Assembly (NCBI GenBank): GCA_947441615.1
Contig: CANEUH010000016.1
Span: 1-64,000 of the forward strand
From: Bacteriovoracaceae bacterium
Lineage (GTDB): Bacteria; Bdellovibrionota; Bacteriovoracia; Bacteriovoracales; Bacteriovoracaceae
Length of the DNA: 64,000 bases
Direction of reading: 5' to 3'
In this document: piece after piece, positions 15,406 through 23,283 of the stretch
Layout: each line of letters opens with the position of its first letter
How positions within the stretch are numbered: position 1 is the first letter of the stretch
Translations under genes and position numbers: made by a program
Notes under the pieces: model-generated
Told to the model about the DNA's origin: nothing
Seen by the model: the letters and a program-made list of their open reading frames with translations, nothing else
The model's database searches: none

Positions 15406-17343
15406 TTAAACTGGTTCGGCCTCAACCCCATCCACGGCCGGAAAGTATTGCACCTTTTGGCCAATAACATGCCCGTGGGCCATGGGTTTTCCAAGCTCAT
15501 CAAGGGAGAAGACACTCTCTGGTAAATTCAGAGACTGACGGACTCTCTCCATGGTTTGAGGGGCAAAAGGGTAGAGCATGATCATGAGATTCTTTAAAAC
15601 ATAAAATGAAGTGTAGAGACCGTCTTGACGACCTTCCAATGGAGCACGGTCATCGTGAGGCTTATATTGCACAAAGAAGCTATTAATTAAGCGAGCGTAA
15701 TTTTCTATTTGCCCCAATAAAGTGAGGTATTCAGCTTTCTCCATATTCTTAAGATAAAGCTGCACAATTTTCATTGTTTCTTTTTCGGCCTTCTCTAAAA
15801 TCTTTCCTTCAGGAACTTTTCCATCAAATCTAGAGTGACAAGCCGAGATGGGCTTTTCAATCGCCGCATTCATGGGGCCTGCTAAGAACTTATTTCTCTC
15901 TTTAAAAGTTTCAAAATCAAAGTTTGATTGCTTCTCTGGTAGACCCAAAGTTGAGAGGAAGTATCTCACTTGATCAGGATCAAACCCCATCTCTTCAATG
16001 AGTTGATCACCTGAGAAAAAATTTCCTCGAGATTTACTCATCTTCTCGCCATTAACCATAAGGTGAAAGACGCTATAAACGTCTGTGAGCTGGTAGTCAC
16101 CTTTTTCTGGTTGAGAGTGAGGATTCTTTTGGGATCCAAACCACATCGCTCCTTGCATAAGGACATAAAAATAAACGTTATCTTGACCTAAGAATTGAAA
16201 AATCTTTGCCTCAGGGTCTTTCCAGAACTTTTCATACTCATTGATGTCTCGGCCTTGATTTTTAAGGGCGACTTTTGAAAAAGAAATAGGAGCGATCAAT
16301 GAATCAGGCCACACGTAGAGGGTTTTTCCTTCCATCTCGGGATCTAAATCTTTAGGAAGTGAAATTCCCCAAGTCACATCTCTCGTGATTGAGCGATGGG
16401 CCCAACCGTCCAAGAGAGCGCAAGGGATTCCCTTGTCCTGAAGGATTTTAAGACCACTGTTGAAATCAACTTTATTCTCAAATTGAACGACAACTTTTTT
16501 TCCTGGAGCATAACGACTCTTGTGTTTAGGAAGCGTGGGTCTCATCTCTTTAAAAGTGGGCTCATGAGTATTATCAAATTGAAAAGCGGGCTGAACCGTT
16601 TCGAAAACTTCGTTAAAGACACCTTTTCGCCACTTATTTTGCTTCGTTTTAATCCACTCAGTGAGCTCATCTGAGACTTTCCACATATCTAGCCACCAGT
16701 GAACGGTGTCTTTTAAAAACGGTGTTGCATCACTAAGAGATGACTTTGGACTTATGAGTTCACTCGGGTCATATTGAGTGCCACAAACTTCACAGTCATC
16801 ACTGTAAGCAGTTAGGTTTGAACAATTGGGATTCGGGCATTTTCCTGTCACATTTCGGTCTTGAAGAAAGCGATTCATCTTGGGGTCAAACCACTGCTTG
16901 GTGGTTTTTTTCTCGAGCATTCCATTGTTATAAATTTTTCGGATGAAATCCTGACAAAGTTCAGAATGAATAGGGAAACAATCTGGCCGTGATGTTCCTG
17001 AATAAACATTAAGTGAGATCCCATAGCGATCCATGGTTTTTTTCTGTTTACTATGGATGGAGTCAATAAATTCGCGGACTGTTTGATTGTTCTTAATCGC
17101 CGCGACTTCAGAAGTTGAACCATGATCATCTGTTCCACAAACGTAGAGAACATTTTCAGTTCCAATCATCATGCGCATGTAACGGGCCAGAATATCTGCT
17201 GGTACATGAGCCCCCGCGAGGTGACCTAAGTGTAATGGCCCATTAGCGTAGGGCATACCTGCAGTAACAACTGCGGTTTTAGGGCGCTTTAAAAGAGTCA
17301 GAAGATCTTGTACGTTAGATGGAGGAGTAAATGGTTTATTCAT
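15406..17343 (-). CDS. metG: Methionyl-tRNA synthetase with an insertion
   Basis: The class I signatures HLGH (38-41, in 'PYANGPLHLGHLAGAHVPAD') and KMSKS (434-438) are present. A zinc knuckle of four cysteines lies at 169, 174, 184 and 187 (CPNPNC...CEVC). The enzyme charges tRNA-Met with methionine. Two features differ from E. coli MetG. First, about 70 extra residues (~242-313, including 'GKKVVVQFENKVDFNSGLKI') lie just before the 'RSITRDVTWGI' motif of the catalytic core. Second, the chain ends at 645 residues without the C-terminal Trbp111-like tRNA-binding domain. Confidence 0.93.
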   Translation of the reverse strand: MNKPFTPPSNVQDLLTLLKRPKTAVVTAGMPYANGPLHLGHLAGAHVPADILARYMRMMIGTENVLYVCGTDDHGSTSEVAAIKNNQTVREFIDSIHSKQKKTMDRYGISLNVYSGTSRPDCFPIHSELCQDFIRKIYNNGMLEKKTTKQWFDPKMNRFLQDRNVTGKCPNPNCSNLTAYSDDCEVCGTQYDPSELISPKSSLSDATPFLKDTVHWWLDMWKVSDELTEWIKTKQNKWRKGVFNEVFETVQPAFQFDNTHEPTFKEMRPTLPKHKSRYAPGKKVVVQFENKVDFNSGLKILQDKGIPCALLDGWAHRSITRDVTWGISLPKDLDPEMEGKTLYVWPDSLIAPISFSKVALKNQGRDINEYEKFWKDPEAKIFQFLGQDNVYFYVLMQGAMWFGSQKNPHSQPEKGDYQLTDVYSVFHLMVNGEKMSKSRGNFFSGDQLIEEMGFDPDQVRYFLSTLGLPEKQSNFDFETFKERNKFLAGPMNAAIEKPISACHSRFDGKVPEGKILEKAEKETMKIVQLYLKNMEKAEYLTLLGQIENYARLINSFFVQYKPHDDRAPLEGRQDGLYTSFYVLKNLMIMLYPFAPQTMERVRQSLNLPESVFSLDELGKPMAHGHVIGQKVQYFPAVDGVEAEPV

Positions 17344-17425
17344 CTGATTATTTTCTCACGGCCTATGAGTCATTTCAAGCGATGACTCAAGGCGCGTTCG
17401 TCGCTATTTAATAAAACAACATAAA

Positions 17426-18382
17426 TTAATTGGTGGGGCAAAGGTTTTCTAAAGACTGATTTTTGTCAAAAGGAGTAAAAAAATTATTTTGTTTATGAAG
17501 TGAATCAATATAGTTTTCAGAGAAAGATTTCGGTTTAAAATTTCGATAAAAGTTAAATCTTTGAACCACTTTAGGGGACTGTCTTAAAGAACAATAGTTA
17601 GAGCTTAGGGTCGGTGCAATTTTAGTCCAATTCTCAGGTAAAAAATAAGATAAGTTATAGGACTCGTCCCATTTCGGTGAAATATAATCCTCAATATGAG
17701 GTCGTCTCACCAATTCCCATTTTTGTATTTCATTAAGCCTTAGGTAATTATCTTTGCCGGAGAAGCAAAAGTTTTTATAAAAAAGTAGCCCTTGGTAGTT
17801 AGCTTCAAGATCAGCATAACTATAAACTCCACTGGCCCAAAAACCATGGAGAGTTAATTCATCTAGAAGGCCATACTGAATAGCAGATTGAGTGGCCTCT
17901 TGAGGGGACTTTTGATTTTTTATTTCGTTTATAAAGATGAGAAAATAGTTTCTTGCGGTCCATGTAAAATGGGTGAGTTTATCCATACCAAAGTAGATAT
18001 CATTGACTTGGATATTTTGAGCGAGACCAAACTTTGGGATATAAAAGCGGAATGGAACTCGGTAAAGACTCTTTTGAACGTAGTTCATAGTGTCTGGATA
18101 ATACTGCCCATGATCTAAATGAAGCCTTAGCCATTTTTCAACTGGATTATCATGAACAAATTTTGCTTTAAATCGGGAGGCAATTTTTTTTGTTACGTCA
18201 AAGCAACTTTGAATCTCTCGTTTTGCATTCGCTTCACTTAATCCTATGTGAATTTGTTCTTCGAGATACTGGTTAATCTTTTGAGAAGAGTCATCTAGCT
18301 GTATATCCCAGGCAAGATAATTATCAGTTTCAAGGGCCAAAACATTGGCCGAAAAGAGAATCGTAAGAAGAATCTTTTTCAT
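17426..18382 (-). CDS. Exported protein of unknown function
   Basis: A short signal peptide (MKKILLTILFSANVLA) precedes about 300 residues. Two stretches look conserved and possibly metal-binding: 'YFGMDKLTHFTWTARNYF' (DKxxHF, as in some membrane-associated uncharacterised families) and 'DELTLHGFWASGVYSYADLE'. Repeated acidic and histidine residues in these could form an active site, but I know of no assigned reaction. It is the last leftward gene before the mmyAB pair and is separated from metG by 82 bases. Confidence 0.6.
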   Translation of the reverse strand: MKKILLTILFSANVLALETDNYLAWDIQLDDSSQKINQYLEEQIHIGLSEANAKREIQSCFDVTKKIASRFKAKFVHDNPVEKWLRLHLDHGQYYPDTMNYVQKSLYRVPFRFYIPKFGLAQNIQVNDIYFGMDKLTHFTWTARNYFLIFINEIKNQKSPQEATQSAIQYGLLDELTLHGFWASGVYSYADLEANYQGLLFYKNFCFSGKDNYLRLNEIQKWELVRRPHIEDYISPKWDESYNLSYFLPENWTKIAPTLSSNYCSLRQSPKVVQRFNFYRNFKPKSFSENYIDSLHKQNNFFTPFDKNQSLENLCPTN

Positions 18383-18422
18383 GCGATAAAGCTATAAAAT
18401 GGAACGGGGGAGGTCAAGGTTC

Positions 18423-19028
18423 TTACTGGTCTTTCTTTTCTCTCATAAATTCAATTAGTAAATCAAAGTTCCCTTTATCAGCACTTCTTAAGGCCTTAAT
18501 ATAGTGATCTCTTCTTAACTGGGGATTTTTTCCAAGGCTTGCCATCCAGCTAGTGACAGGTTGGTTGTTTCTTTTTTGGACAAATTCAGTAAAAATTCTT
18601 GTGGTTCGACCGTTTCCATTTGGAAAGGGATGAATCGTTACGAGCCTGTGATGCATTTCTGCGGAAATTTCGTCCCAGCTCATCTTTCCAAGTTGAATCC
18701 AGAGTTTTGCGTCCTCGAAGAAGTCTTTTAACTGAGGTCCTACGTCATAAGATCTGTGTTTAGAAATGTTCACTTCAGCCGTTCGAAATTTTCCGGCCCA
18801 CTTCCAGACATCTCCAAAAAGTTTTTCATGCAATTTACATATAAATTCAGTCGATAGGTAATTTGGATCTTTTTGTCGATTGAGCCATTCAAGTCCCTTT
18901 TGAATATTAAGATCCTCTAACTCATCTAGTTCCCCCATCGTGGTTAGATGTGAGAATCGGATACCAAGAATTTGATCATGGTCTAGGGGAGTTGAGCCGT
19001 CTCTATCAATAATGTTGTGATCTTTCAT
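18423..19028 (-). CDS. mmyB: Mobile mystery protein B, Fic domain
   Basis: The protein carries the Fic active-site loop HPFPNGNGRT (133-142), preceded by the N-terminal 'LGIRFSHLTTMGELDELED' and 'DVWKWAGKFRTAEVNISKH' typical of the mobile mystery protein B family. Fic enzymes transfer AMP or related groups to target hydroxyls using the loop histidine (133). Here the usual acidic residue that holds Mg2+ (HPFx[D/E]GNGR) is Asn, so activity may differ. The start overlaps the stop of mmyA by one base (TAATG), so both are co-translated. The pair is common on mobile elements, likely as an addiction-type module. Confidence 0.88.
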   Translation of the reverse strand: MKDHNIIDRDGSTPLDHDQILGIRFSHLTTMGELDELEDLNIQKGLEWLNRQKDPNYLSTEFICKLHEKLFGDVWKWAGKFRTAEVNISKHRSYDVGPQLKDFFEDAKLWIQLGKMSWDEISAEMHHRLVTIHPFPNGNGRTTRIFTEFVQKRNNQPVTSWMASLGKNPQLRRDHYIKALRSADKGNFDLLIEFMREKKDQ

Positions 19029-19486
19029 TATTCATCCCAAAGATATTTCGAATAAATTCTTTCATCCACTAGGTCTTTAAGGCGTTCATTTTTATCTAGA
19101 TTAACCTTTTGATCTTCTAGACTCATTTGACTTTCGGTCTCATCCATTAGCTGAATCGTTTTTTTTACCGCCTGATCTCGGATGATGTCTTCGATTTTTT
19201 TTCTTGGCACAAATCCGTAAACCAGATCGCATTCCATGGCATCCGCAATCTCTTTAAGTTTGTTGATTGTGATCCGTCCCTCTTTTTCAAGTTTCACTGA
19301 ACTACTCAATGAAGATTGAGCAATTCCAAGCTTCATTGCAAGTTGTGTAAGACTCATCCCAAGTCCTTGACGAACATAATCGATCCAAGAAGGAATCCCT
19401 TTGGACTCATTCATGAGGGGCCGAAGGGCTTCAAGCCGTTTTGAGACTTGTCTGGTAATGAGTTTTTGGTTCTGTGGTGATTTCAT
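19028..19486 (-). CDS. mmyA: Mobile mystery protein A, XRE-type regulator
   Basis: The N-terminus 'TRQVSKRLEALRPLMN' and the central helix-turn-helix 'GMSLTQLAMKLGIAQSSLSS' (residues ~48-67) match mobile mystery protein A. The DNA-binding segment is followed by 'ITINKLKEIADAMECDLVYG', a usual extension of XRE repressors. It probably represses its own operon and neutralises or controls MmyB. Three identical 10-bp sequences exactly 32 bp apart lie directly upstream (19502-19575) and are candidate binding sites. Confidence 0.88.
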   Translation of the reverse strand: MKSPQNQKLITRQVSKRLEALRPLMNESKGIPSWIDYVRQGLGMSLTQLAMKLGIAQSSLSSSVKLEKEGRITINKLKEIADAMECDLVYGFVPRKKIEDIIRDQAVKKTIQLMDETESQMSLEDQKVNLDKNERLKDLVDERIYSKYLWDE

Positions 19487-19501
19487 GGTGTTATTATCGT
19501 C

Positions 19502-19575
19502 TATATTCTATAAAAAAGTAGTTTTATTTTTAATATATTCTATATTTTTATACTTATATATTGATTATATTCTAT
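19502..19575. promoter_or_regulatory. Three TATATTCTAT repeats at 32-bp spacing
   Basis: TATATTCTAT occurs at 19502, 19534 and 19566, each exactly 32 bp (about three helical turns) apart, in the very AT-rich region before mmyA and upstream of the divergent GH16 gene. Identical spacing on one DNA face is expected of operator sites bound cooperatively by an XRE-type repressor. This is an inference from position. Confidence 0.6.
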
Positions 19576-19644
19576 TTTTATTCCAAGTCATTGAAATAAC
19601 GAAGGGGACTAAAGGATTATCTAAAATTCCCGACAAGAACTCTC

Positions 19645-21357
19645 ATGAAAAAACACTCTTTGCTTCTACTCTTGTTTCTTTCCACCTCTTTGTCTGCCTC
19701 TGTATGCGACGGAGATAACTGCCAGGTCATTCTCTTTGATGACTTTAATGGCCCTCAATCTGATGAGGACTCCTCTTGTTACACGAGAGTACCGAATTGT
19801 AGCACTCGTCCTGAATGGGGAAATACAGGAAAATGTTTAGACTTAGATTCTCAAACTATTGCACAAACAGCTCTATTAAATAAATGCACCTGGAAGCTTT
19901 GGCAGGCTTACTCGATCTATGGAAGAGAAAAAACATATAGGTGGGATCCAAGACAGGTTGAAGTCTCAAATGGTTTATTAACCCTAACTGCAAAGCCATC
20001 GGGTGACGGAGTCGCTTTAGATGATCCTTCATGTAAGCAAATTGATGGAGCAATACCAAAATGCGCCTTTGTATCCGGAGGAATTGATTCTAGACCATCC
20101 TTTGGTGGTGAACACTCTGGTTTTGATTTTCGCTACGGTAAAGTTGAAATGAGAGCGAGAATGGATATGGGGCCAGGAGCTTTCCCAGCTCTTTGGATGT
20201 TTGACTCTAGAACGAGACCTTATCAAAAAAGACCAATTACCGATCAAGAAAGAAACTATCAAGAAATTGATATCCTAGAAATTTTTCCGGATCTTCCATT
20301 TGTTTGGCGTGATCCATGGAATTTCTGGGTTCAGCACATGAGTAACGTTAGATCGAAGGCCTACCAAACTCTACATTGGGGTGTAGATGGGACAAACAAG
20401 GGCTTTATCAATGACTCAGAAGAAATCTACCATGGTGATTACCACGTTTTTTCAGTTGAGTGGGAGCCCACTAAGTTAGTGTTTAAAATTGATGGAAAAG
20501 TGAATCACACCATAACTGATAGAGACTCTAAAAAAGGTAGGAAAGTTCGTATCCCTGATCATGAAATGTATTTGATTCTAGATATGCAGTTAAGCCGAGG
20601 AGCTTTTCTAAAAAACTATTTTAAGAAAAATGAATTAGTGAATGATATTTCCCAACTCAAAGGTCCAGTGAGGATGCAAATTGATTGGGTTAAAATTACT
20701 GCTAAGAAATCTGGAAATAATGCTCTTATGAAGTTTCCTCATCCACCTCTGGTTCCAGGAGTTAAATACAAAGTTCAAAAAGTTGCTGGGAAGGCCACCA
20801 TCATTTATCCAAAACCTTGCAGTTGGGGTGGTACGGAGATTAGTGGAGAATGTCATTTTAAGACTCTTGATGTGACACCATTGCCTGATAATGTTCCCTA
20901 TCTGGTGAAAACAGAACTTAATGACGGTGGACCAGGTGTTTATTATCTCACTGATGCTGTTCAAACGAAAAGCTGTCCTCATGGGGGAAGCTTTATAAAA
21001 ACAGTTGGTGGAGAGTATTTAGCTTTTGCAAAACTAACCTATTATAAGAATTTATGTCGACTTGTTTACATGCCGCCAACTGGGCCAGCTTTAGTTCCAG
21101 GTGTTCAGTATTCAATTCTTGCTCCTGAAAATGAGAGGGGATTTGGTATCTATTATCCTCAATCAGCGGGATCAAATAAATGCCCTCATGGTGGGCGTGT
21201 GATGAATTTACATGAGTATTACGGCCACTGGTGGTGGATACCAAGTTGTCAGGTGATGGAACTTGATCGAAGTAAAATCGATACGCTTCGATCAACTGAA
21301 ATTTATATGCACCCAGATCCATTTAAGCGAATCATACGCTACAGGAACGACTACTAA
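19645..21357 (+). CDS. Exported glycoside hydrolase family 16 enzyme
   Basis: The signal peptide is MKKHSLLLLLFLSTSLSA. The GH16 catalytic motif ExDxxE is intact as EIDILE (Glu207 nucleophile, Asp209, Glu212 acid/base), in 'NYQEIDILEIFP'. Upstream it has 'FRYGKVEMRARMDMGPGAFP', the usual GH16 strand. GH16 enzymes cut beta-1,3/1,4-glucans, agarose or related glycans. After residue ~370 comes a C-terminal region with three repeats of about 65 residues ('PPLVPGVKYKV', 'DNVPYLVKTEL', 'PALVPGVQYSI'), each with conserved Cys and 'CPHGG', probably glycan-binding. The product is secreted and may attack exopolysaccharide or cell walls of prey or algae. Confidence 0.85.
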   Translation: MKKHSLLLLLFLSTSLSASVCDGDNCQVILFDDFNGPQSDEDSSCYTRVPNCSTRPEWGNTGKCLDLDSQTIAQTALLNKCTWKLWQAYSIYGREKTYRWDPRQVEVSNGLLTLTAKPSGDGVALDDPSCKQIDGAIPKCAFVSGGIDSRPSFGGEHSGFDFRYGKVEMRARMDMGPGAFPALWMFDSRTRPYQKRPITDQERNYQEIDILEIFPDLPFVWRDPWNFWVQHMSNVRSKAYQTLHWGVDGTNKGFINDSEEIYHGDYHVFSVEWEPTKLVFKIDGKVNHTITDRDSKKGRKVRIPDHEMYLILDMQLSRGAFLKNYFKKNELVNDISQLKGPVRMQIDWVKITAKKSGNNALMKFPHPPLVPGVKYKVQKVAGKATIIYPKPCSWGGTEISGECHFKTLDVTPLPDNVPYLVKTELNDGGPGVYYLTDAVQTKSCPHGGSFIKTVGGEYLAFAKLTYYKNLCRLVYMPPTGPALVPGVQYSILAPENERGFGIYYPQSAGSNKCPHGGRVMNLHEYYGHWWWIPSCQVMELDRSKIDTLRSTEIYMHPDPFKRIIRYRNDY

Positions 21358-22001
21358 GGTTTAAGGCAAAGGCCCATTTGTCCAAAATGGAAGATGGGCC
21401 TTTTTCCATTAGCACGCAGCCAATCGATAAATAAGGGAGCAGGGGCATTCCATTTCATAAGCTGAAATCTTAAGAGGATATAGCTCTCAATAAGCTTAAA
21501 AAAATTTTCTTCCTCCCCAAATGGAAGAGAGAGAAGATTTAAAATGCTTTCATCTTCAAGGTATAATTTTATCAACCTATTATTGACTTTAATTGGAGAA
21601 ATTGAAAACGAGTGCCCCTTGGCAAAATCGTCATGAGGTTCGTGGACAATTGATGGACCTGTCGTAAAATATTGGTGTAGAGAATAATCTTGTGTTTTCC
21701 AATCAATGGAGAGATTTTTTTGCTTAAGCCATTTTAAAAAAGATCTTCCTTCACCAAGTTCTAAATCTTGGAATGAGATTTCCTTTAGCCAGACTCGATA
21801 GGCCTCTTTTATGGGTAATTTTATTTCTGTCTTGTGTTTTAGTAAGTCGAGTGATTGCCTATCTGTGAGTCGAAGGGTCTTAAGTTTTGAATTAAATGTG
21901 AAAGGGGAAAACTTAACTAAAGGAGTCGGAACACAAGGGACCTTGGGATCAAAGTCATCATAAGACCAGGAAATCCTTCCGTAGTTGAGAGCGTGCTTCA
22001 T
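21354..22001 (-). CDS. Hypothetical protein
   Basis: 215 residues without signal peptide or membrane segment; Trp- and Leu-rich with mixed charge. Repeated phrases such as 'WLKEISFQDLEL', 'FLKWLKQKNLSI' and 'FIDWLRANGKRPIFHFG' suggest helices, but no motif is recognised. Its end overlaps the convergent GH16 stop by four bases. No strong ribosome site is visible before the ATG. Probably cytoplasmic. Confidence 0.55.
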   Translation of the reverse strand: MKHALNYGRISWSYDDFDPKVPCVPTPLVKFSPFTFNSKLKTLRLTDRQSLDLLKHKTEIKLPIKEAYRVWLKEISFQDLELGEGRSFLKWLKQKNLSIDWKTQDYSLHQYFTTGPSIVHEPHDDFAKGHSFSISPIKVNNRLIKLYLEDESILNLLSLPFGEEENFFKLIESYILLRFQLMKWNAPAPLFIDWLRANGKRPIFHFGQMGLCLKP

Positions 22002-22075
22002 GCTTAAAGTTCTACGACACTTTGATAAAAAATTTTTAATCCCTTTATCCCCCTAGGCCGAAGAGCCGATACTAA

Positions 22076-22235
22076 ATGATGGAAAACTTGGAGTATTGGG
22101 TTAAAAGAGTGACAGAAGAGTTTTATGAACGAGTCTATGCTTTACCATTGACCGAAAAATAATGGCCTCACAGAAATTGATTTTATGGTTGGTGCCCCAG
22201 TCGATCAAAAATCAAAAAGGATTACTTTAAATCTA
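22076..22235 (+). pseudogene. Possible decayed truncated-haemoglobin fragment
   Basis: A short frame reads 'MENLEYWVKRVTEEFYERVY' and after a stop the next frame gives 'GLTEIDFMVGAPVDQK'. These two stretches resemble the helix-A/B motif (xxxFYERVxxDP) and the later 'QxDFMVGAFGGP' motif of truncated haemoglobins. Everything between them and the rest of the gene is absent. Similarity is from memory of the family pattern and is weak, but the order and the spacing frame change fit a pseudogene. Confidence 0.35.
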
Positions 22236-22641
22236 CAATACACTCAATGGCAGTTTCGATAGTTTGACGATCTTTGGTGATAACATCAGCTAGAACAACA
22301 TACTGTTTATTTTTGTCTACTGCGAGAGTTCTGAAAACATTTTCTTTCATATCACTTAGTGTCGTAATGAGATTCGTGTGAAGAAAGGCCCTTGTTCCTG
22401 GATTCCAGCGGTATTTTGAACCTACCTCAATCTCACTCCTTTTAGATCTTTCACCTGCAGTTGCTATAATGGCAACTCTATTTGATAAAGTTAAAATTGA
22501 GATATTGCATTCGTTTCCATCAGTGGTTTCACCACTGTAATCTCCTCTAGGTAATATTGTGAGCAAAGCTTTAGTTGCATCAACTTCTTGGGCAGCAACA
22601 GAAATCGACATAAGCATGATGATCGATATTATAATTCGCAC
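22222..22641 (-). CDS. Small exported protein
   Basis: The start is GTG at 22641, seven bases after AGGAG, and opens a signal peptide (MRIIISIIMLMSISVAAQ). The 120-residue mature protein has two cysteines (NECNI and IECIV) that may bond, and a beta-rich composition. No family is recognised. Together with the similar-sized exported gene upstream (52-base gap, same strand) it may form an operon. Confidence 0.6.
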   Translation of the reverse strand: MRIIISIIMLMSISVAAQEVDATKALLTILPRGDYSGETTDGNECNISILTLSNRVAIIATAGERSKRSEIEVGSKYRWNPGTRAFLHTNLITTLSDMKENVFRTLAVDKNKQYVVLADVITKDRQTIETAIECIVDLK

Positions 22642-22693
22642 AATATTTCTCCTGATAAGTTTTTTTGACTTTATAGGCCGTAACTATTTTTTA

Positions 22694-23080
22694 TTAATTT
22701 GCCGAACAAGACATTGGGATATTTCTATAATCAATTCCAAATTCAGGAACAAGTAGTCTTTTAATCACTCCAGTTCCTTTTCCTATATTAGTTACTTTTG
22801 CCTCTAAAAGTGCTCCGTGGTTATTGGTCACTTTAAAACTTTGAGTCCAATAATTTATTTTCATGTCTTCGCCTTCAAAATCCGCAACAATCCTTCCCGC
22901 TACAGAGATTGAACCTCTGCCTTTTTTTATTTCAGTAATACTTTTCCCAACTCCACTAAAAGAAACAGACTTTCCTTGATACACTCCTTTACAGCCGGCC
23001 CTCCCATTCGCTTCTTCAACAACTGCAGTTGCGATAGTTGAACTTAGTGCAAAAATAAGAGCGAGTGATAATTTCTTCAT
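22694..23080 (-). CDS. Small exported protein
   Basis: AAGGGGG lies six bases before the ATG. The signal peptide is MKKLSLALIFALSSTIATA. The mature ~108 residues contain 'GCKGVYQGKSVSFSGVG' and end 'IPMSCSAN', with one Cys near each end, similar in plan to the downstream exported protein but without clear sequence identity. Secreted or periplasmic; function unknown. Confidence 0.6.
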   Translation of the reverse strand: MKKLSLALIFALSSTIATAVVEEANGRAGCKGVYQGKSVSFSGVGKSITEIKKGRGSISVAGRIVADFEGEDMKINYWTQSFKVTNNHGALLEAKVTNIGKGTGVIKRLLVPEFGIDYRNIPMSCSAN

Positions 23081-23283
23081 GTATTTCCCCCTTGAGGTGA
23101 TGCGGGACTATAAATTGCATTTTTTTTTGAATCTAGCTGGGATGTAAAATTGATGCGGTAATTCCTACATAGTTTTCTTCATGAAATTTCTTGCAACAAA
23201 ATCATTATATTGATACAAATTCGCCACCTTATCCCCTTTTAAAAGGGAAAAATTCATTTTACTTCTAATATAAGTGGTTCTTT

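Noticed and set aside
20635-21322. Two minus-strand ORFs within GH16
   Set aside because: They are shadows of the GH16 reading frame, without ribosome sites and with unlikely composition.
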